Positions 1-9,271 of a stretch of 64,000 nt of DNA are shown here, piece by piece. A program made the position numbers and the translations under genes. The notes below the pieces were generated by a model. It had not been told where the DNA came from and did not search any database. It was given only the letters and a program-made list of their open reading frames with translations. Each line of letters opens with the position of its first letter. Position 1 is the first letter of the stretch. Location: the NCBI GenBank assembly GCA_963605745.1, contig CAVCWT010000002.1:66151-130150 (forward strand). The letters run 5' to 3'. This stretch comes from CAG-791 sp963605745. GTDB taxonomy: Bacteria > Bacillota > Clostridia > Lachnospirales > Lachnospiraceae.

Positions 1-1455
1 CACCCAGATCATGAGTCCCGTCACGCCCAGAATGATCGCAATGTTCCAGGTGTTAAAGCCTGTAAACGTTCCTGTCAGTTCCTCGAAAAGGAGGACAATG
101 CTCTTTGGCCGGCACAGCAGAATGCTCCCGGCAATTCCCATTGCTGCCCTGAAATTCTGCGCCACGTCAAAGATATATCCGACATAGACCAAAAGAAATG
201 TCCGCACAATCTGAAACCACCGGTACCACACCGCGCCGCTCGAGATATGCAGTGCCTTCTTCCACGCAGGGAACACCGGCTCCAGCATCATGGAAAGGAA
301 AATAACGATTCCGTTCCACAGTCCGAAGGCAACATAGCGCATTCCCGCCCCGTGCCATATTCCAACAACCAGGAATACAACGATGCAGGACATCGCTGCC
401 GGCAGAACACGTGCAGCGTGCTTGCCATAGTCAGATTTTCCGAACGTTGTTTTGCCAAGGCGCTTTCCGGCACCGGCAAAAAGCGGCGTCAGAGCCAGCG
501 GATAAAAGATATACTTTTTCATCCAGGCGCCCAGGGTGATATGCCAGCGCCGCCAGTAATCGTTGATGGAGGTGGCAAGGTAAGGCTGGCGGAAATTCTC
601 CGGAAGGCAGATTCCAAGGATCTGTGCAATTCCGCGGGAGATGTCAATGCCGCCGGCAAAATCCGCATAGAGCTGAATGGCATACAAGAGAACCGCAAGC
701 GCAATGACAGGGCCCGAATGCTCCGTATAGGAATCCGTCACCAGATAGATCTCGTTCACAATGCGGTCTGCCAGAACCATCTTGCGAAGGTATCCCCACA
801 GAATCAGCTCAAAGCCGTGCTTCATCCGGCTCCACTCCGGTCTATGACAGGCAAAAAGGTCTCCTGCCACCGGATCCCAGAAGCCGATGGGTCCCTGAAT
901 AATCTGCGGGAAGAAACTAATGAACAAAAGGACCTTGAAGGGGTTCCTTTCTGCCGTCACATTGCCGTTATAAACGTCAATGAGATACCCCGTTGCCTGG
1001 AAGGTGTAAAAGGAAATCCCAACCGGGAGTATAAGAGAAAAAGAGCCTTCCGGCAGCAAACCGCTCACCACGCCGGGAATGTATTTGTAAAATGCCAGAA
1101 TCCCAAAATTCAGGAGCAGAACACTCCACAATACGAAACGCTTTTTCCGAAGGAACCGCTGCTTGATGCTCTTTTTCTCCTCCCGGGAAAGCTTTCGAGG
1201 CGCTTTTCCTGCAATTGCCGCCTTTTGCTGTGCAGACAGTGTTCCCAGCCTTGCCGCCCCAAGGTAAATGCTTAGTCCGGACAGCAGGAGCAAAATGAGA
1301 TATTTGCCGCTGCAGATGGCATAAAATCCAAGGCTTTCAACCAAAAGAACCGCCCACTGCTGCTCCTTGTGCCTGCGAAAAACAACCGGAAACAGAAAAT
1401 AAGCAAGGACACAGCCCGTTACATACAGGAGAAAAGCAAACGATACATAATTCAT
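1..1455 (-). CDS. MBOAT family membrane O-acyltransferase (AlgI/DltB-like), partial
   Basis: The frame is open from an ATG at 1455 to base 1 (485 codons), so the C-terminus lies outside the window. The protein is strongly hydrophobic with many membrane segments. It carries the MBOAT hallmark GIWHGAG, whose His is the family's catalytic residue, and an upstream NDYWRRWHITL-type motif typical of AlgI. Family members move acetyl groups across the membrane onto extracellular polysaccharide or teichoic acid. The start overlaps the stop of the upstream SGNH gene as ATGA, so the two are translationally coupled and very likely form one O-acetylation machine. The polymer that is modified cannot be told from the sequence. 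Confidence 0.9.
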   Translation of the reverse strand, partial: MNYVSFAFLLYVTGCVLAYFLFPVVFRRHKEQQWAVLLVESLGFYAICSGKYLILLLLSGLSIYLGAARLGTLSAQQKAAIAGKAPRKLSREEKKSIKQRFLRKKRFVLWSVLLLNFGILAFYKYIPGVVSGLLPEGSFSLILPVGISFYTFQATGYLIDVYNGNVTAERNPFKVLLFISFFPQIIQGPIGFWDPVAGDLFACHRPEWSRMKHGFELILWGYLRKMVLADRIVNEIYLVTDSYTEHSGPVIALAVLLYAIQLYADFAGGIDISRGIAQILGICLPENFRQPYLATSINDYWRRWHITLGAWMKKYIFYPLALTPLFAGAGKRLGKTTFGKSDYGKHAARVLPAAMSCIVVFLVVGIWHGAGMRYVAFGLWNGIVIFLSMMLEPVFPAWKKALHISSGAVWYRWFQIVRTFLLVYVGYIFDVAQNFRAAMGIAGSILLCRPKSIVLLFEELTGTFTGFNTWNIAIILGVTGLMIWV

Positions 1456-2732
1456 TGCGCACCTCCTGTTTCATAGCGCTCATACAAGGTGGTAAACAAA
1501 TCATAGCTCTCGCACAGCTCCTGCCCGTTTACCCCTTCCGCGGTCAGCTCCTCACAGTACCGCAGCAAATAGTCGGTCATTTTAGCCGTATGAGCCCACT
1601 GGCGCAGCTGCTGCGCAGAAAGAGTGCTCCCGGTCTGTCCGTAATCGGTAACATCCGGATCCGCTTCCTGTTCTTTTGTCGGCAGCTGCATGCCGCCCTC
1701 TCCCCAGGTTGTACTGGGTGTCACGCCGTCTTGCAGCAGATACTCCGAAAAATAACGTGTGAACTTGTACGTTCCGCCTACATTCAGGTGATTGTCATCA
1801 TAAAAGTCCGTGCTGTCATCAATGCCAATCTCCGTGCGCAAATGTTCAAAATTCAGATACTCGTAGCCATATTCCTCCAGGATCTCTCCAATCCGGTTGG
1901 ATCTGGCATACATCTCTTTGACCCTCTTTTCTCCCTTTACCACCAGATGCGGCATCCGGATAAAAAGGATTTTCTGATCGGGATAGGCCTTCTTACAATG
2001 TGCCAGGAAGCGGCGAAGCTCCTTTTCATAAGCAGGATCCAGTTCCTCTTTCAGATCGCTACCCATGACGGTCGAATCGATTCCTCCGATCGGTGCCTGC
2101 CCCGAGATGCACTCATAGCCCCGAAGCGTTGTAACGCCGTCATTGTCCGTGCTGCGGAACAGATTGCTCAAAATAGTGGCCGCCGCACCCTTAAAGCTCT
2201 CCGGCTGATTGGAATGATATTCATACAAAGGCAGCAACAGCCGCAGAGCCGAAGCCCAGTCCCCTGTGTTGCACATATAACGCCAGATGATGCCAATCCG
2301 CTCTCCCGAAAAAAACGGCAGATGAATCACCATGCGATCCACTGCAGAGCGATACATCTGATACTCGTCCTCATCCTCCGAGCTGTATAAAGCTCCGTTT
2401 ACCTCGATCACAATGGCATCCGGATTCTGCTGCTCCATCGCCTCATCCACCTGGGACTCCCAGGCATAGACCGCATCACCGTTGATCGTAAAGGAATAAC
2501 TGGTAATTCCGTATTCCTTGTACCCCACCCCTGCAGCATATCCTCTGCTGATGTCACTTGCTCCGACAAAAACAACATCCAGGCTGTCATTTGGTTCCTG
2601 AAAAAAACCCGAAATACGATCCTCATCCCAGTTGCGGTGAACATACAGAAGATCCCAGGCCGTATCCAGAATCAGGAGCAGTGCCAATATAAGAGAAATG
2701 ATCTTAAGCCATCGAAGGCCAATTGTCCGCAT
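1452..2732 (-). CDS. Membrane-anchored SGNH-like protein, partner of the MBOAT acyltransferase
   Basis: About 426 residues. One N-terminal membrane segment (IISLILALLLILDTAW) is followed by an extracytoplasmic domain. The motif FVGASDISRG supplies a likely catalytic Ser, and a late DDNHLN supplies the Asp/His pair, as in DltD/AlgX/AlgJ-type SGNH proteins that act beside MBOAT enzymes. Its stop overlaps the MBOAT start by four bases. The start is uncertain: the ATG at 2732 sits about 10 nt after AAAGGG, an ATG at 2741 is too close to it, and a TTG at 2759 is also in frame. Function as an acetyl transfer partner is inferred from motif and neighbour. Confidence 0.75.
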   Translation of the reverse strand: MRTIGLRWLKIISLILALLLILDTAWDLLYVHRNWDEDRISGFFQEPNDSLDVVFVGASDISRGYAAGVGYKEYGITSYSFTINGDAVYAWESQVDEAMEQQNPDAIVIEVNGALYSSEDEDEYQMYRSAVDRMVIHLPFFSGERIGIIWRYMCNTGDWASALRLLLPLYEYHSNQPESFKGAAATILSNLFRSTDNDGVTTLRGYECISGQAPIGGIDSTVMGSDLKEELDPAYEKELRRFLAHCKKAYPDQKILFIRMPHLVVKGEKRVKEMYARSNRIGEILEEYGYEYLNFEHLRTEIGIDDSTDFYDDNHLNVGGTYKFTRYFSEYLLQDGVTPSTTWGEGGMQLPTKEQEADPDVTDYGQTGSTLSAQQLRQWAHTAKMTDYLLRYCEELTAEGVNGQELCESYDLFTTLYERYETGGAQ

Positions 2733-2779
2733 TCTATACATGCCCTTTCTCTGATTCAACGAACAGATTCATCGAACAG

Positions 2780-2819
2780 AAAAAATCTCCTGACACATGG
2801 CAATCATGTATCAGGAGAT
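2780..2819 (-). terminator. Rho-independent terminator after rpsU
   Basis: Two 13-bp arms (2785-2797 and 2807-2819) pair with one mismatch around a 9-nt loop. On the minus strand the hairpin is followed by six T (2785-2780). It lies between rpsU and the SGNH gene, so it separates the two transcripts. Confidence 0.85.
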
Positions 2820-2874
2820 CTCATTTGCTGTTCAAATGTTAGGTACGATGATCCACCTGCCATTCGGCCCAAGA

Positions 2875-3051
2875 TCAGTTGTACTTTCTCTTTCTTGCAG
2901 CTTCAGACTTCTTCTTGCGCTTTACGCTAGGCTTCTCGTAATGCTCTCTCTTGCGAATTTCCTGCTGGATGCCTGCCTTTGCGCAGCTTCTCTTGAAACG
3001 ACGCAGAGCGCTGTCCAAGGTCTCGTTCTCTTTTAAAATTACGCTGGACAT
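2875..3051 (-). CDS. rpsU: 30S ribosomal protein bS21
   Basis: A 58-residue protein read directly from the sequence. It begins MSSVILKENETLDSALRRFK and ends in a very basic tail (KRKKKSEAARKRKYN), the usual form of bS21. It binds the small subunit near the platform and helps translation initiation. The gene has its own promoter candidate (3167-3195) and a terminator (2780-2819), so it is probably monocistronic, although it follows alaS in the same direction. Confidence 0.97.
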   Translation of the reverse strand: MSSVILKENETLDSALRRFKRSCAKAGIQQEIRKREHYEKPSVKRKKKSEAARKRKYN

Positions 3052-3166
3052 ATCTTCTACCCTCCCTTCAGTCCCGATCCGATTGCCGATTTCGATTCAT
3101 AAAATCAACAACTGGCTGATGGGTTTTTCTCTTGTGCAATTGTCTTTTAAAAAAAGCACATGATCG

Positions 3167-3195
3167 ATTATAAAGTCTCTCCTGCTCTTTGTAAA
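3167..3195 (-). promoter_or_regulatory. Sigma-A type promoter for rpsU
   Basis: On the minus strand a TTTACA -35 (3195-3190) and a perfect TATAAT -10 (3172-3167) are separated by 17 bp. It lies about 115 nt upstream of the rpsU start codon, leaving a long leader. Confidence 0.75.
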
Positions 3196-3245
3196 GAGTT
3201 TTTCGCAGAATTTTAATACCAACATCCTTTGGCTAAATGCCTGCC

Positions 3246-3318
3246 TACGACGGGCCACAGAGATGTCCGCTTTAGGGATGCCCTGCAGCCGGACATTCTC
3301 TGCGTCCCATCGCAGGCT
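3246..3318. repeat. Intergenic long-hairpin element (TGTCCG family), copy 1
   Basis: Imperfect inverted repeat of about 33 bp per arm. The core AGAGATGTCCG (3259-3269) pairs with CGGACATTCTCT (3290-3301). Outer arms around 3246-3258 and 3302-3318 extend the pairing with several differences. The same core and the inner CCCTGCAGCC recur at 23987-24164, and a rearranged copy is at 14171-14287. It sits just downstream of the alaS stop codon. No ORF is believable here. Confidence 0.75.
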
Positions 3319-3345
3319 GATGTGTATACCGTAACGAATTTATCA

Positions 3346-6108
3346 TCACAGCTGCTGCTCGAGGGTTCTCTCTGCTTCTTCCAGAGCCTTAGCAATTCCG
3401 GCAGGGTTCTTGCCGCCGGCCTGCGCCATATTGGGACGTCCGCCGCCGCCACCGCCGACTTCTTTAGCAATGGCCTTGACGAGATTGCCGGCATGTGCCC
3501 CCTTTGCCATTGCTTCATCCGAAGCCATGGCTACCAGATTGACCTTGCCGTCCTTGTCAGAGATCAGAACAACAACACCCGAGGTCAGCTTGCTTTTTAA
3601 GTCATCACCGAGGGTGCGCAGCTCATTCATGTCAACGCCCGGAACATGTGCACCAATGTAGGAAATTCCCTTGATGTCCTTTACATTGTCCATGACATTG
3701 CCCAAAGATGCCTGTGCTTCCTTGGCCTTCAAGGATTCATTTTCAGACTTCAGGTCCTTGAGCTCCTTCTGCAGTGCGCGGATCCGTTCTGCGATCGTGG
3801 AAGGTGTTGCCTTCACCAGATCCGCAGCCTCCATCAGTTCACGTTCCAGATTTGCGTAGTAGGCACGGACATTTTCGCCGGTCAATGCCTCAATACGGCG
3901 AACGCCTGCTGCAACGCCGTTCTCGGAAAGGATCTTGAACTGTCCGATCTGGTTGGTGTTCCGGACGTGAGTACCGCCGCAGAGCTCGACCGACCAGTCG
4001 CCCATCTTAACAACGCGAACGCTGTCGCCGTATTTTTCGCCGAACAGAGCCATCGCGCCGGTCTTTTTAGCTTCCTCAAGGCTCATCACCTCGGTTACAA
4101 CCGGAAGGCTCTCTGCGATCTTCTCGTTTACAAGGTCCTCGACCTTCTGCAGTTCTTCCTTTGTCATAGCCTGGAAGTGGGAGAAATCGAATCTCGTGCG
4201 GTCAGTATCCTGATAAGAGCCCGCCTGCTCAACATGCGTTCCCAGTACCTCGCGAAGTGCCTTCTGCAGGAGGTGTGTTGCAGAATGGTTACGGCAGGTT
4301 GCCAGTCTCGATTTCTCATTGACCTTAAGGGTAACCACATCGCCTTGTTTGAGCATACCGGAAATCACACGGCCAATGTGTGCGATCTTGCCGCCCGCAA
4401 CGTGCTCGGCGGATACCACTTCAAAGGCAACAACGCCTTTTCCAAGCGCTGCCTCTTTGGCAATCTCCTCTTCGGAAGCTTTGATGCCGCTCGCTTCGGA
4501 ATAAGAAGTAGACAGGTAGATCATGCCCTTGTCGCCGACCTGGCCGCCCATGGTGCCGTAGAACGGGGTCTGCTTTGTGATAATGGCGCCGTACTGTCCA
4601 TCGGACAGAGCCGTTACCACGCTGTCCTCCTCGCCCTCTGCATTCTCTCCAAGGGACGGAAGTGCTGCCATGGCGATAATCTCCGACTCTGCTGTCAGTC
4701 GATCATAGCCGACAAAGGAAGAGGTCAGTGCCGGATCCATCTCTTCATAAACAGTCGCTGCAGCGCCCATATAGGTTGCCGCCTTGCCGGAGCGCTCACG
4801 ATCGGAACGAGCCTGCTCGCGCTGCTGCGTCATGGCCTTGTTAAAGCCATCCTCATCAACCGTAAAGCCCTTCTCCTCCAGGATTTCCTTGGTGTTATCG
4901 ATGGGGAATCCGTAGGTGTCATACAGCTTGAACGCATCCTCGCCGGAGAGTTCCTTTTTTCCGGAAGATGCCAGTGCATCCTCCATCTGGGTCAGGATCT
5001 CCATGCCCTGCTCGTAGGTCTTCTCGAACTTTTCTTCTTCCGCACGAACTACGTTCAGGATAAAGTCCTTTTTTTCTGCCAGCTCCGGATAACCATCCTT
5101 TGAGCTTTCAATAACATTCATGGCAAGCCGAGGAAGGAACGATCCCTCGATTCCCAGCTTTCTGCCGTGACGAACGGCGCGGCGGATGATGCGCCGCAGA
5201 ACATAGCCTCTTCCATTGTTCGAAGGCATAATACCGTCCGAAATCATAAAGGTCATGGCTCTTGCATGATCGGTGCAGATACGTACGGACACGTCAGTGT
5301 CATAGGTGCCTTCCTTGCCGTACTCAATTCCGCCTGCGAGCTCGCAGATGAGATCACGCAGCGACTTGAGCGTATCCACATCAAAGATCGATCCAACGTC
5401 CTGTACAGCAACAGCCAGTCGCTCCAGGCCCATTCCGGTATCGATATTCTTTTGAGTCAGATCGGTATAATTGCCGTTTCCGTCATTGTTGAACTGCGTA
5501 AAGACAATATTCCAGACTTCCATGAAGCGGTCGCCTTCGCCGCCCATGACATCCTCAGGACCGTTGCCGTATTTTTCACCGCGATCATAATAGATCTCCG
5601 AGCAGGGGCCGCAGGGGCCGGAGCCATGCTCCCAGAAATTGTCTGCCTTGCCGAATTTATAAATACGCTCAGCCGGAATGTGCATGTCATTGAGCCAGAT
5701 ATTGTAAGCCTCATCGTCTCCCTCGTACACAGAAGGATACAGGCGTTCCGGATCCAGACCAACCCACTCTGTCAGAAACTCCCAGGCCCACGGAATGGCT
5801 TCCTTTTTGAAGTAATCACCAAAGGAGAAATTGCCCAGCATTTCAAAATAGGTGCCGTGGCGAGCCGTCTTGCCGACATTCTCCAGATCACCGGTACGAA
5901 TGCACTTCTGGCAGGTTGTCACTCTCTTTCTGGGCGGAATCTCCTGGCCGGTAAACCATGGCTTCATCGGAGCCATTCCGGAGTTAATGATCAAAAGAGA
6001 TGTGTCATTGTGAGGAACCAGCGAGAAGCTGTTCAGCCGAAGACAACCCTTCTCTTCAAAGAAGGACAGGAACAGCTCGCGGAGTTCATTAACGCCTTTA
6101 TACTGCAT
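3346..6108 (-). CDS. alaS: Alanyl-tRNA synthetase
   Basis: A 920-residue class II synthetase that attaches alanine to tRNA-Ala in the cytoplasm. The N-terminal catalytic domain starts with YKGVNELRELFLSFF and contains TSLLIINSGMAPMK and the RHGTYFEMLGNFSFGDYF motif. The editing domain has the zinc ligands HSATH (about residue 600) and CGGTH (about 711), which clear Ser/Gly-mischarged tRNA. The C-terminal C-Ala region ends in a GGGGGGRPNMAQAGG-type motif. It is slightly longer than the usual 870-880 residues. An AAAGGA site precedes the ATG. It follows glyS by 94 nt and is probably co-transcribed with it. Confidence 0.98.
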   Translation of the reverse strand: MQYKGVNELRELFLSFFEEKGCLRLNSFSLVPHNDTSLLIINSGMAPMKPWFTGQEIPPRKRVTTCQKCIRTGDLENVGKTARHGTYFEMLGNFSFGDYFKKEAIPWAWEFLTEWVGLDPERLYPSVYEGDDEAYNIWLNDMHIPAERIYKFGKADNFWEHGSGPCGPCSEIYYDRGEKYGNGPEDVMGGEGDRFMEVWNIVFTQFNNDGNGNYTDLTQKNIDTGMGLERLAVAVQDVGSIFDVDTLKSLRDLICELAGGIEYGKEGTYDTDVSVRICTDHARAMTFMISDGIMPSNNGRGYVLRRIIRRAVRHGRKLGIEGSFLPRLAMNVIESSKDGYPELAEKKDFILNVVRAEEEKFEKTYEQGMEILTQMEDALASSGKKELSGEDAFKLYDTYGFPIDNTKEILEEKGFTVDEDGFNKAMTQQREQARSDRERSGKAATYMGAAATVYEEMDPALTSSFVGYDRLTAESEIIAMAALPSLGENAEGEEDSVVTALSDGQYGAIITKQTPFYGTMGGQVGDKGMIYLSTSYSEASGIKASEEEIAKEAALGKGVVAFEVVSAEHVAGGKIAHIGRVISGMLKQGDVVTLKVNEKSRLATCRNHSATHLLQKALREVLGTHVEQAGSYQDTDRTRFDFSHFQAMTKEELQKVEDLVNEKIAESLPVVTEVMSLEEAKKTGAMALFGEKYGDSVRVVKMGDWSVELCGGTHVRNTNQIGQFKILSENGVAAGVRRIEALTGENVRAYYANLERELMEAADLVKATPSTIAERIRALQKELKDLKSENESLKAKEAQASLGNVMDNVKDIKGISYIGAHVPGVDMNELRTLGDDLKSKLTSGVVVLISDKDGKVNLVAMASDEAMAKGAHAGNLVKAIAKEVGGGGGGRPNMAQAGGKNPAGIAKALEEAERTLEQQL

Positions 6109-6202
6109 GTTCTTTTTTCCTTTCCAGTGTAATCAGAAATCACATCCGCTTGTAGGAACCTCGAGGTTTTCAGCGAAAGTCTCAAGGCAGCCGATCGGAT
6201 AT

Positions 6203-7594
6203 TCAGAAATCGAATTTATCTTCAAACCAGGTCTTGAGCTCCGCGATCGGCACACGAACCTGCTCCATCGTATCGCGGTCACGAATGGTAACTGCCTGAT
6301 CATTTTCCGACTCAAAGTCATAGCAGATGCAGAAAGGTGTTCCAATCTCATCCTCACGGCGATACCGCTTTCCGATGGCACCGCGGTCATCGAATTCGCA
6401 GTTGTAGCGTTTAGACAGATCTGCAAAAACCTTCTGTGCAGGCTCTGAGAGCTTTTTGGACAGTGGCAGAACCGCAATCTTAATCGGTGCCAGCGCCGGA
6501 TGGAAATGCATGACATTACGGACGGTTCCGTCCGCAAGCTCCTCCTCATCATAGGCCTCGCACAGGAAAGCCAATGTAACGCGGTCGCATCCCAGTGACG
6601 GCTCGATAACGTACGGGATATAGCGCTCGCTCGTCTCATCGTCAAAATACGTCAGATCCTCACCGGATGTGTTCTGGTGCTGGGTCAAATCGTAATCGGT
6701 ACGATCTGCGATGCCCCAGAGCTCGCCCCAATCGCCAAAGGGGAAGGTATACTCGATGTCCGAAGTTGCCTTGGAATAAAAGGCCAGCTCCTCTTTAGCA
6801 TGATCGCGGAAACGAAGGTGCTCTTCCTTAAGACCAAGGGACAACAGCCACTTCCAGGAATACTCTTTCCAGTACTGGAACCACTCCAGATCCGTATCCG
6901 GCTTGCAGAAGAATTCCATCTCCATCTGCTCGAACTCACGGGTACGGAAGGTAAAGTTACCGGGAGTGATCTCATTGCGGAAGGATTTGCCGATCTGGCA
7001 GATACCAAACGGCAGATGCTTTCTGGAGGTTCTCTGAACGTTTTTGAAGTTGACAAAAATGCCCTGGGCCGTCTCGGGTCTAAGATAAATGGTATTCGTG
7101 GAATCCTCGGTAACGCCCTGGAAGGTCTTGAACATCAGGTTAAACTGACGAATATCCGTCCAGTGGAACTGACCGCAGGAAGGGCAGGCAACCTTGAACT
7201 TGTTGATAAAGCTCATCATCTCATCATTGGTCCAGCCATCGACAGAGCCGTCCAGTGTCATGTCATGCTCCTTGGCATAGTCCTCAATGATCTTATCCGC
7301 ACGAAAACGCTCGCCGCAGGCCTTGCAGTCCATCAGAGGGTCCGAAAAGCCGGCAAGATGTCCGGAAGCCACCCAGGTCTTGGGATTCATCAGAATTGCA
7401 CAGTCCACACCAACGTTCGTCGGAGACTCCTGCACGAATTTTTGCCACCATGCCTTTTTGACATTGTTCTTGAGCTCCACGCCAAGGTTTCCGTAATCCC
7501 AGGTGTTGGAAAGTCCTCCGTAAATCTGTGAGCCGGGATAAATAAAGCCCCTGGCATTACAGAGTGCCACAATCTTGTCCATTGATTTTTCCAT
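6203..7594 (-). CDS. glyS: Glycyl-tRNA synthetase, homodimeric (eukaryote/archaeal-like) type
   Basis: A 463-residue class II synthetase charging tRNA-Gly. This is the single-chain alpha2 form rather than the bacterial alpha2beta2 GlyQ/GlyS form. The start (ALCNARGFIYPGSQIYGG) and the motif FRNEITPGNFTFRTREFEQME are typical. A zinc-site CxxC pair is near residues 88-160 (CKACGERF, CPSCGQ). GAGGAG lies 6 nt before the ATG. No T-box leader was found between it and the upstream gene. Confidence 0.97.
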   Translation of the reverse strand: MEKSMDKIVALCNARGFIYPGSQIYGGLSNTWDYGNLGVELKNNVKKAWWQKFVQESPTNVGVDCAILMNPKTWVASGHLAGFSDPLMDCKACGERFRADKIIEDYAKEHDMTLDGSVDGWTNDEMMSFINKFKVACPSCGQFHWTDIRQFNLMFKTFQGVTEDSTNTIYLRPETAQGIFVNFKNVQRTSRKHLPFGICQIGKSFRNEITPGNFTFRTREFEQMEMEFFCKPDTDLEWFQYWKEYSWKWLLSLGLKEEHLRFRDHAKEELAFYSKATSDIEYTFPFGDWGELWGIADRTDYDLTQHQNTSGEDLTYFDDETSERYIPYVIEPSLGCDRVTLAFLCEAYDEEELADGTVRNVMHFHPALAPIKIAVLPLSKKLSEPAQKVFADLSKRYNCEFDDRGAIGKRYRREDEIGTPFCICYDFESENDQAVTIRDRDTMEQVRVPIAELKTWFEDKFDF

Positions 7595-7640
7595 ACTCTT
7601 CTCCTCATTAATGTATGCAAGTACTGCAGAATTCTTATTT

Positions 7641-8396
7641 TCACTTCAGAATAATAATTGCGGGCGATTCCGCGCTGATCGTGTCAATGGCCGATGCATG
7701 CGTTTCATCGGTCACGCCAAGGTTCGGCGTTGCATAGAGAATCCCCTGCGCCGTCACAACATTTGCCTGCTCTGTCAGAATAATCACCTGGTTCGAATCC
7801 AACTGATCCAGCGTTGCCTGATTCAGGATCCGCGAGGAATCTGCCCTGCTGACAGCAGACATAATGGATTCAAAATCAAATCCCTGCTCTTCTGCCTCCT
7901 GTACCGTCCCCGTAAACATGGTCGTATGATTAAAGGACTGGTAGTCATCTGCAGACTGATAAACCAGAACAACCTCTGCCACTGCGTCCGTCACAGAAAA
8001 ATCGGTCTGTTTGACAGCTCCCGAACCGGCTGATTCATTATAGGAGGCAACCTCCTCCCGAATCATCTTTTTGAGCTCTGCGGAGTCGTAATAATCCTCT
8101 TTAAAATCCTCCACCGAAGTCACGCGAACACTGCCGTTTTTGCGAAACTCTATGGTCGCCGTGTCATAATCCTCCGGGCCAAGTGCCTTCGTCACAGCGC
8201 GGACCACACAGATCAAGGCGACTGCAATGGCAATCACTGCAAGAATCACGGCCAGCTTCTGCGGATTGATCCTTCCGAGATGATAAGTCACGGATCTGTG
8301 GACATTTCGTCCTGTATTTTTTTTCTTTTTTTGCGGCTTTCGTTTTCCGGATGCCGCAGAAGGTCTTCCCTTCTTTTTGCTCCTGGACTCCTTCAT
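7641..8396 (-). CDS. Single-pass membrane protein of unknown function
   Basis: I do not recognise a family. From the ATG at 8396 the protein has 251 residues: a Lys/Arg-rich cytoplasmic N-terminus (RSKKKGRPSAASGKRKPQKK), one hydrophobic segment around residues 48-66 (LAVILAVIAIAVALICVV), and an acidic exported domain. The frame stays open upstream to 8531, but that part runs into the intergenic repeat at 8451-8573 and should not be annotated as protein. A GGGGAG lies 15 nt upstream of the ATG, so the start is only moderately supported. It is followed by glyS and preceded by recO. Confidence 0.7.
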   Translation of the reverse strand: MKESRSKKKGRPSAASGKRKPQKKKKNTGRNVHRSVTYHLGRINPQKLAVILAVIAIAVALICVVRAVTKALGPEDYDTATIEFRKNGSVRVTSVEDFKEDYYDSAELKKMIREEVASYNESAGSGAVKQTDFSVTDAVAEVVLVYQSADDYQSFNHTTMFTGTVQEAEEQGFDFESIMSAVSRADSSRILNQATLDQLDSNQVIILTEQANVVTAQGILYATPNLGVTDETHASAIDTISAESPAIIILK

Positions 8397-8450
8397 CCTG
8401 CTGCTGTCAATCTCCCCTTTGCTGATTTGCAAGCGCTTCTTTGCTGTTTC

Positions 8451-8573
8451 GCACCCATATCTCGATATGGCTGGCCACGGGTCCTTCGGACCCTGGCCAC
8501 CTGCCGGTTTCAATCGTGAAAAGGAACGCAAGCGCTCCTTTTCACGTTGAAAACCGGCAGGTGCTAAACAGAT
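8451..8573. repeat. Structured multi-hairpin intergenic element (family A), copy 1
   Basis: Three consecutive hairpins: CCATATC/GATATGG (8455-8470); GGCCA-GGGTCC with a TTC loop and GGACCC-TGGCC (8473-8498); and a long stem whose arms start CACCTGCCGGTTT and end AAACCGGCAGGTG (8498-8563). It ends GTGCTAAACAGAT. A second copy at 57311-57427 keeps the layout but changes both strands of the stems. It lies between recO and the membrane protein gene. Confidence 0.85.
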
Positions 8574-8578
8574 ATACT

Positions 8579-9271
8579 TTATACTTTTTTTATATCCTGT
8601 GCAACTCCCATCGTTTCCAGGATGTCAAGGCTTTTGAATCTGTGGTGTTCGAAGGCGTAGTTCATGCACCGTGCCGACAGGTCAGCGAGTTCTTTTCTTG
8701 CACTTTCTTCCAGCGTGAAGGTATAGAGTTTTCCAACGGGCTGCTGAATAATATGCTGCAGCGCTGCCATCGCGGCCGGCTGGTAGCTTTTGGGATTGGG
8801 TTCTCTTAACTCTCCTTCAATCACAACCGTCTTGAGTTCAAAAACCGACCGGATCAGTCCCATCGGGAATTTTTCCGATTCCAGTGCCCGCAGCGTCTGA
8901 TAGAGAAGGAGTAAGAGCTGCGCTTCGTCGTTGTTTTCCCTGGTGCAATACTCCAGTACTTCGCAAAAATACTGTCCCAGAAGCGACGCCTCGATGTGCG
9001 TCCTGAAATAGGAAAAATAATTCTGCGGCGCTGCTTCCGAAAGTGTGTAGGAATCTCTCCCTGCATAGATGCGAAAGGTGCCGAATACGAACAGATCACT
9101 TGCTGCAACCAATGGAGAATTGGGTTTTCTGGCTCCCCTTGCAAACGCAGAAATCTTGCCGAGCTCTCTTGTCAAAAGAACCACCCGCCTGTCGTACTCT
9201 CCGATCGGGGCCACCCCAATCACCATGGCCGTCACTTCGGTATAAGGGTGTTTGCCCGGATTCTGGCTCAT
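8579..9271 (-). CDS. recO: DNA repair protein RecO
   Basis: A 230-residue RecF-pathway mediator that loads RecA on SSB-coated DNA and anneals strands. It has the N-terminal OB-fold start (TEVTAMVIGVAPIGEYDRRVVLLTRELGK, positions about 11-40), where GEYDRRVVLLT is typical, followed by ARGARKPNS. The C-terminal helical domain is present, but the cysteine pairs of a zinc finger are not obvious. The ATG at 9271 overlaps the era stop as TGATG, and a GTG at 9274 is also in frame. The era-recO order is conserved in many Firmicutes. Confidence 0.95.
   Translation of the reverse strand: MSQNPGKHPYTEVTAMVIGVAPIGEYDRRVVLLTRELGKISAFARGARKPNSPLVAASDLFVFGTFRIYAGRDSYTLSEAAPQNYFSYFRTHIEASLLGQYFCEVLEYCTRENNDEAQLLLLLYQTLRALESEKFPMGLIRSVFELKTVVIEGELREPNPKSYQPAAMAALQHIIQQPVGKLYTFTLEESARKELADLSARCMNYAFEHHRFKSLDILETMGVAQDIKKV

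Noticed and set aside
218..236. GGTACCAC-type motif resembling the T-box core
   Set aside because: It is inside the MBOAT coding sequence (AVWYRW) with no surrounding leader structure or downstream terminator.
3646..5103. 485-residue plus-strand open frame, and similar long plus-strand frames over alaS, glyS, hisD and leuC
   Set aside because: All lie antisense to well-identified genes and translate to low-quality sequence without motifs.
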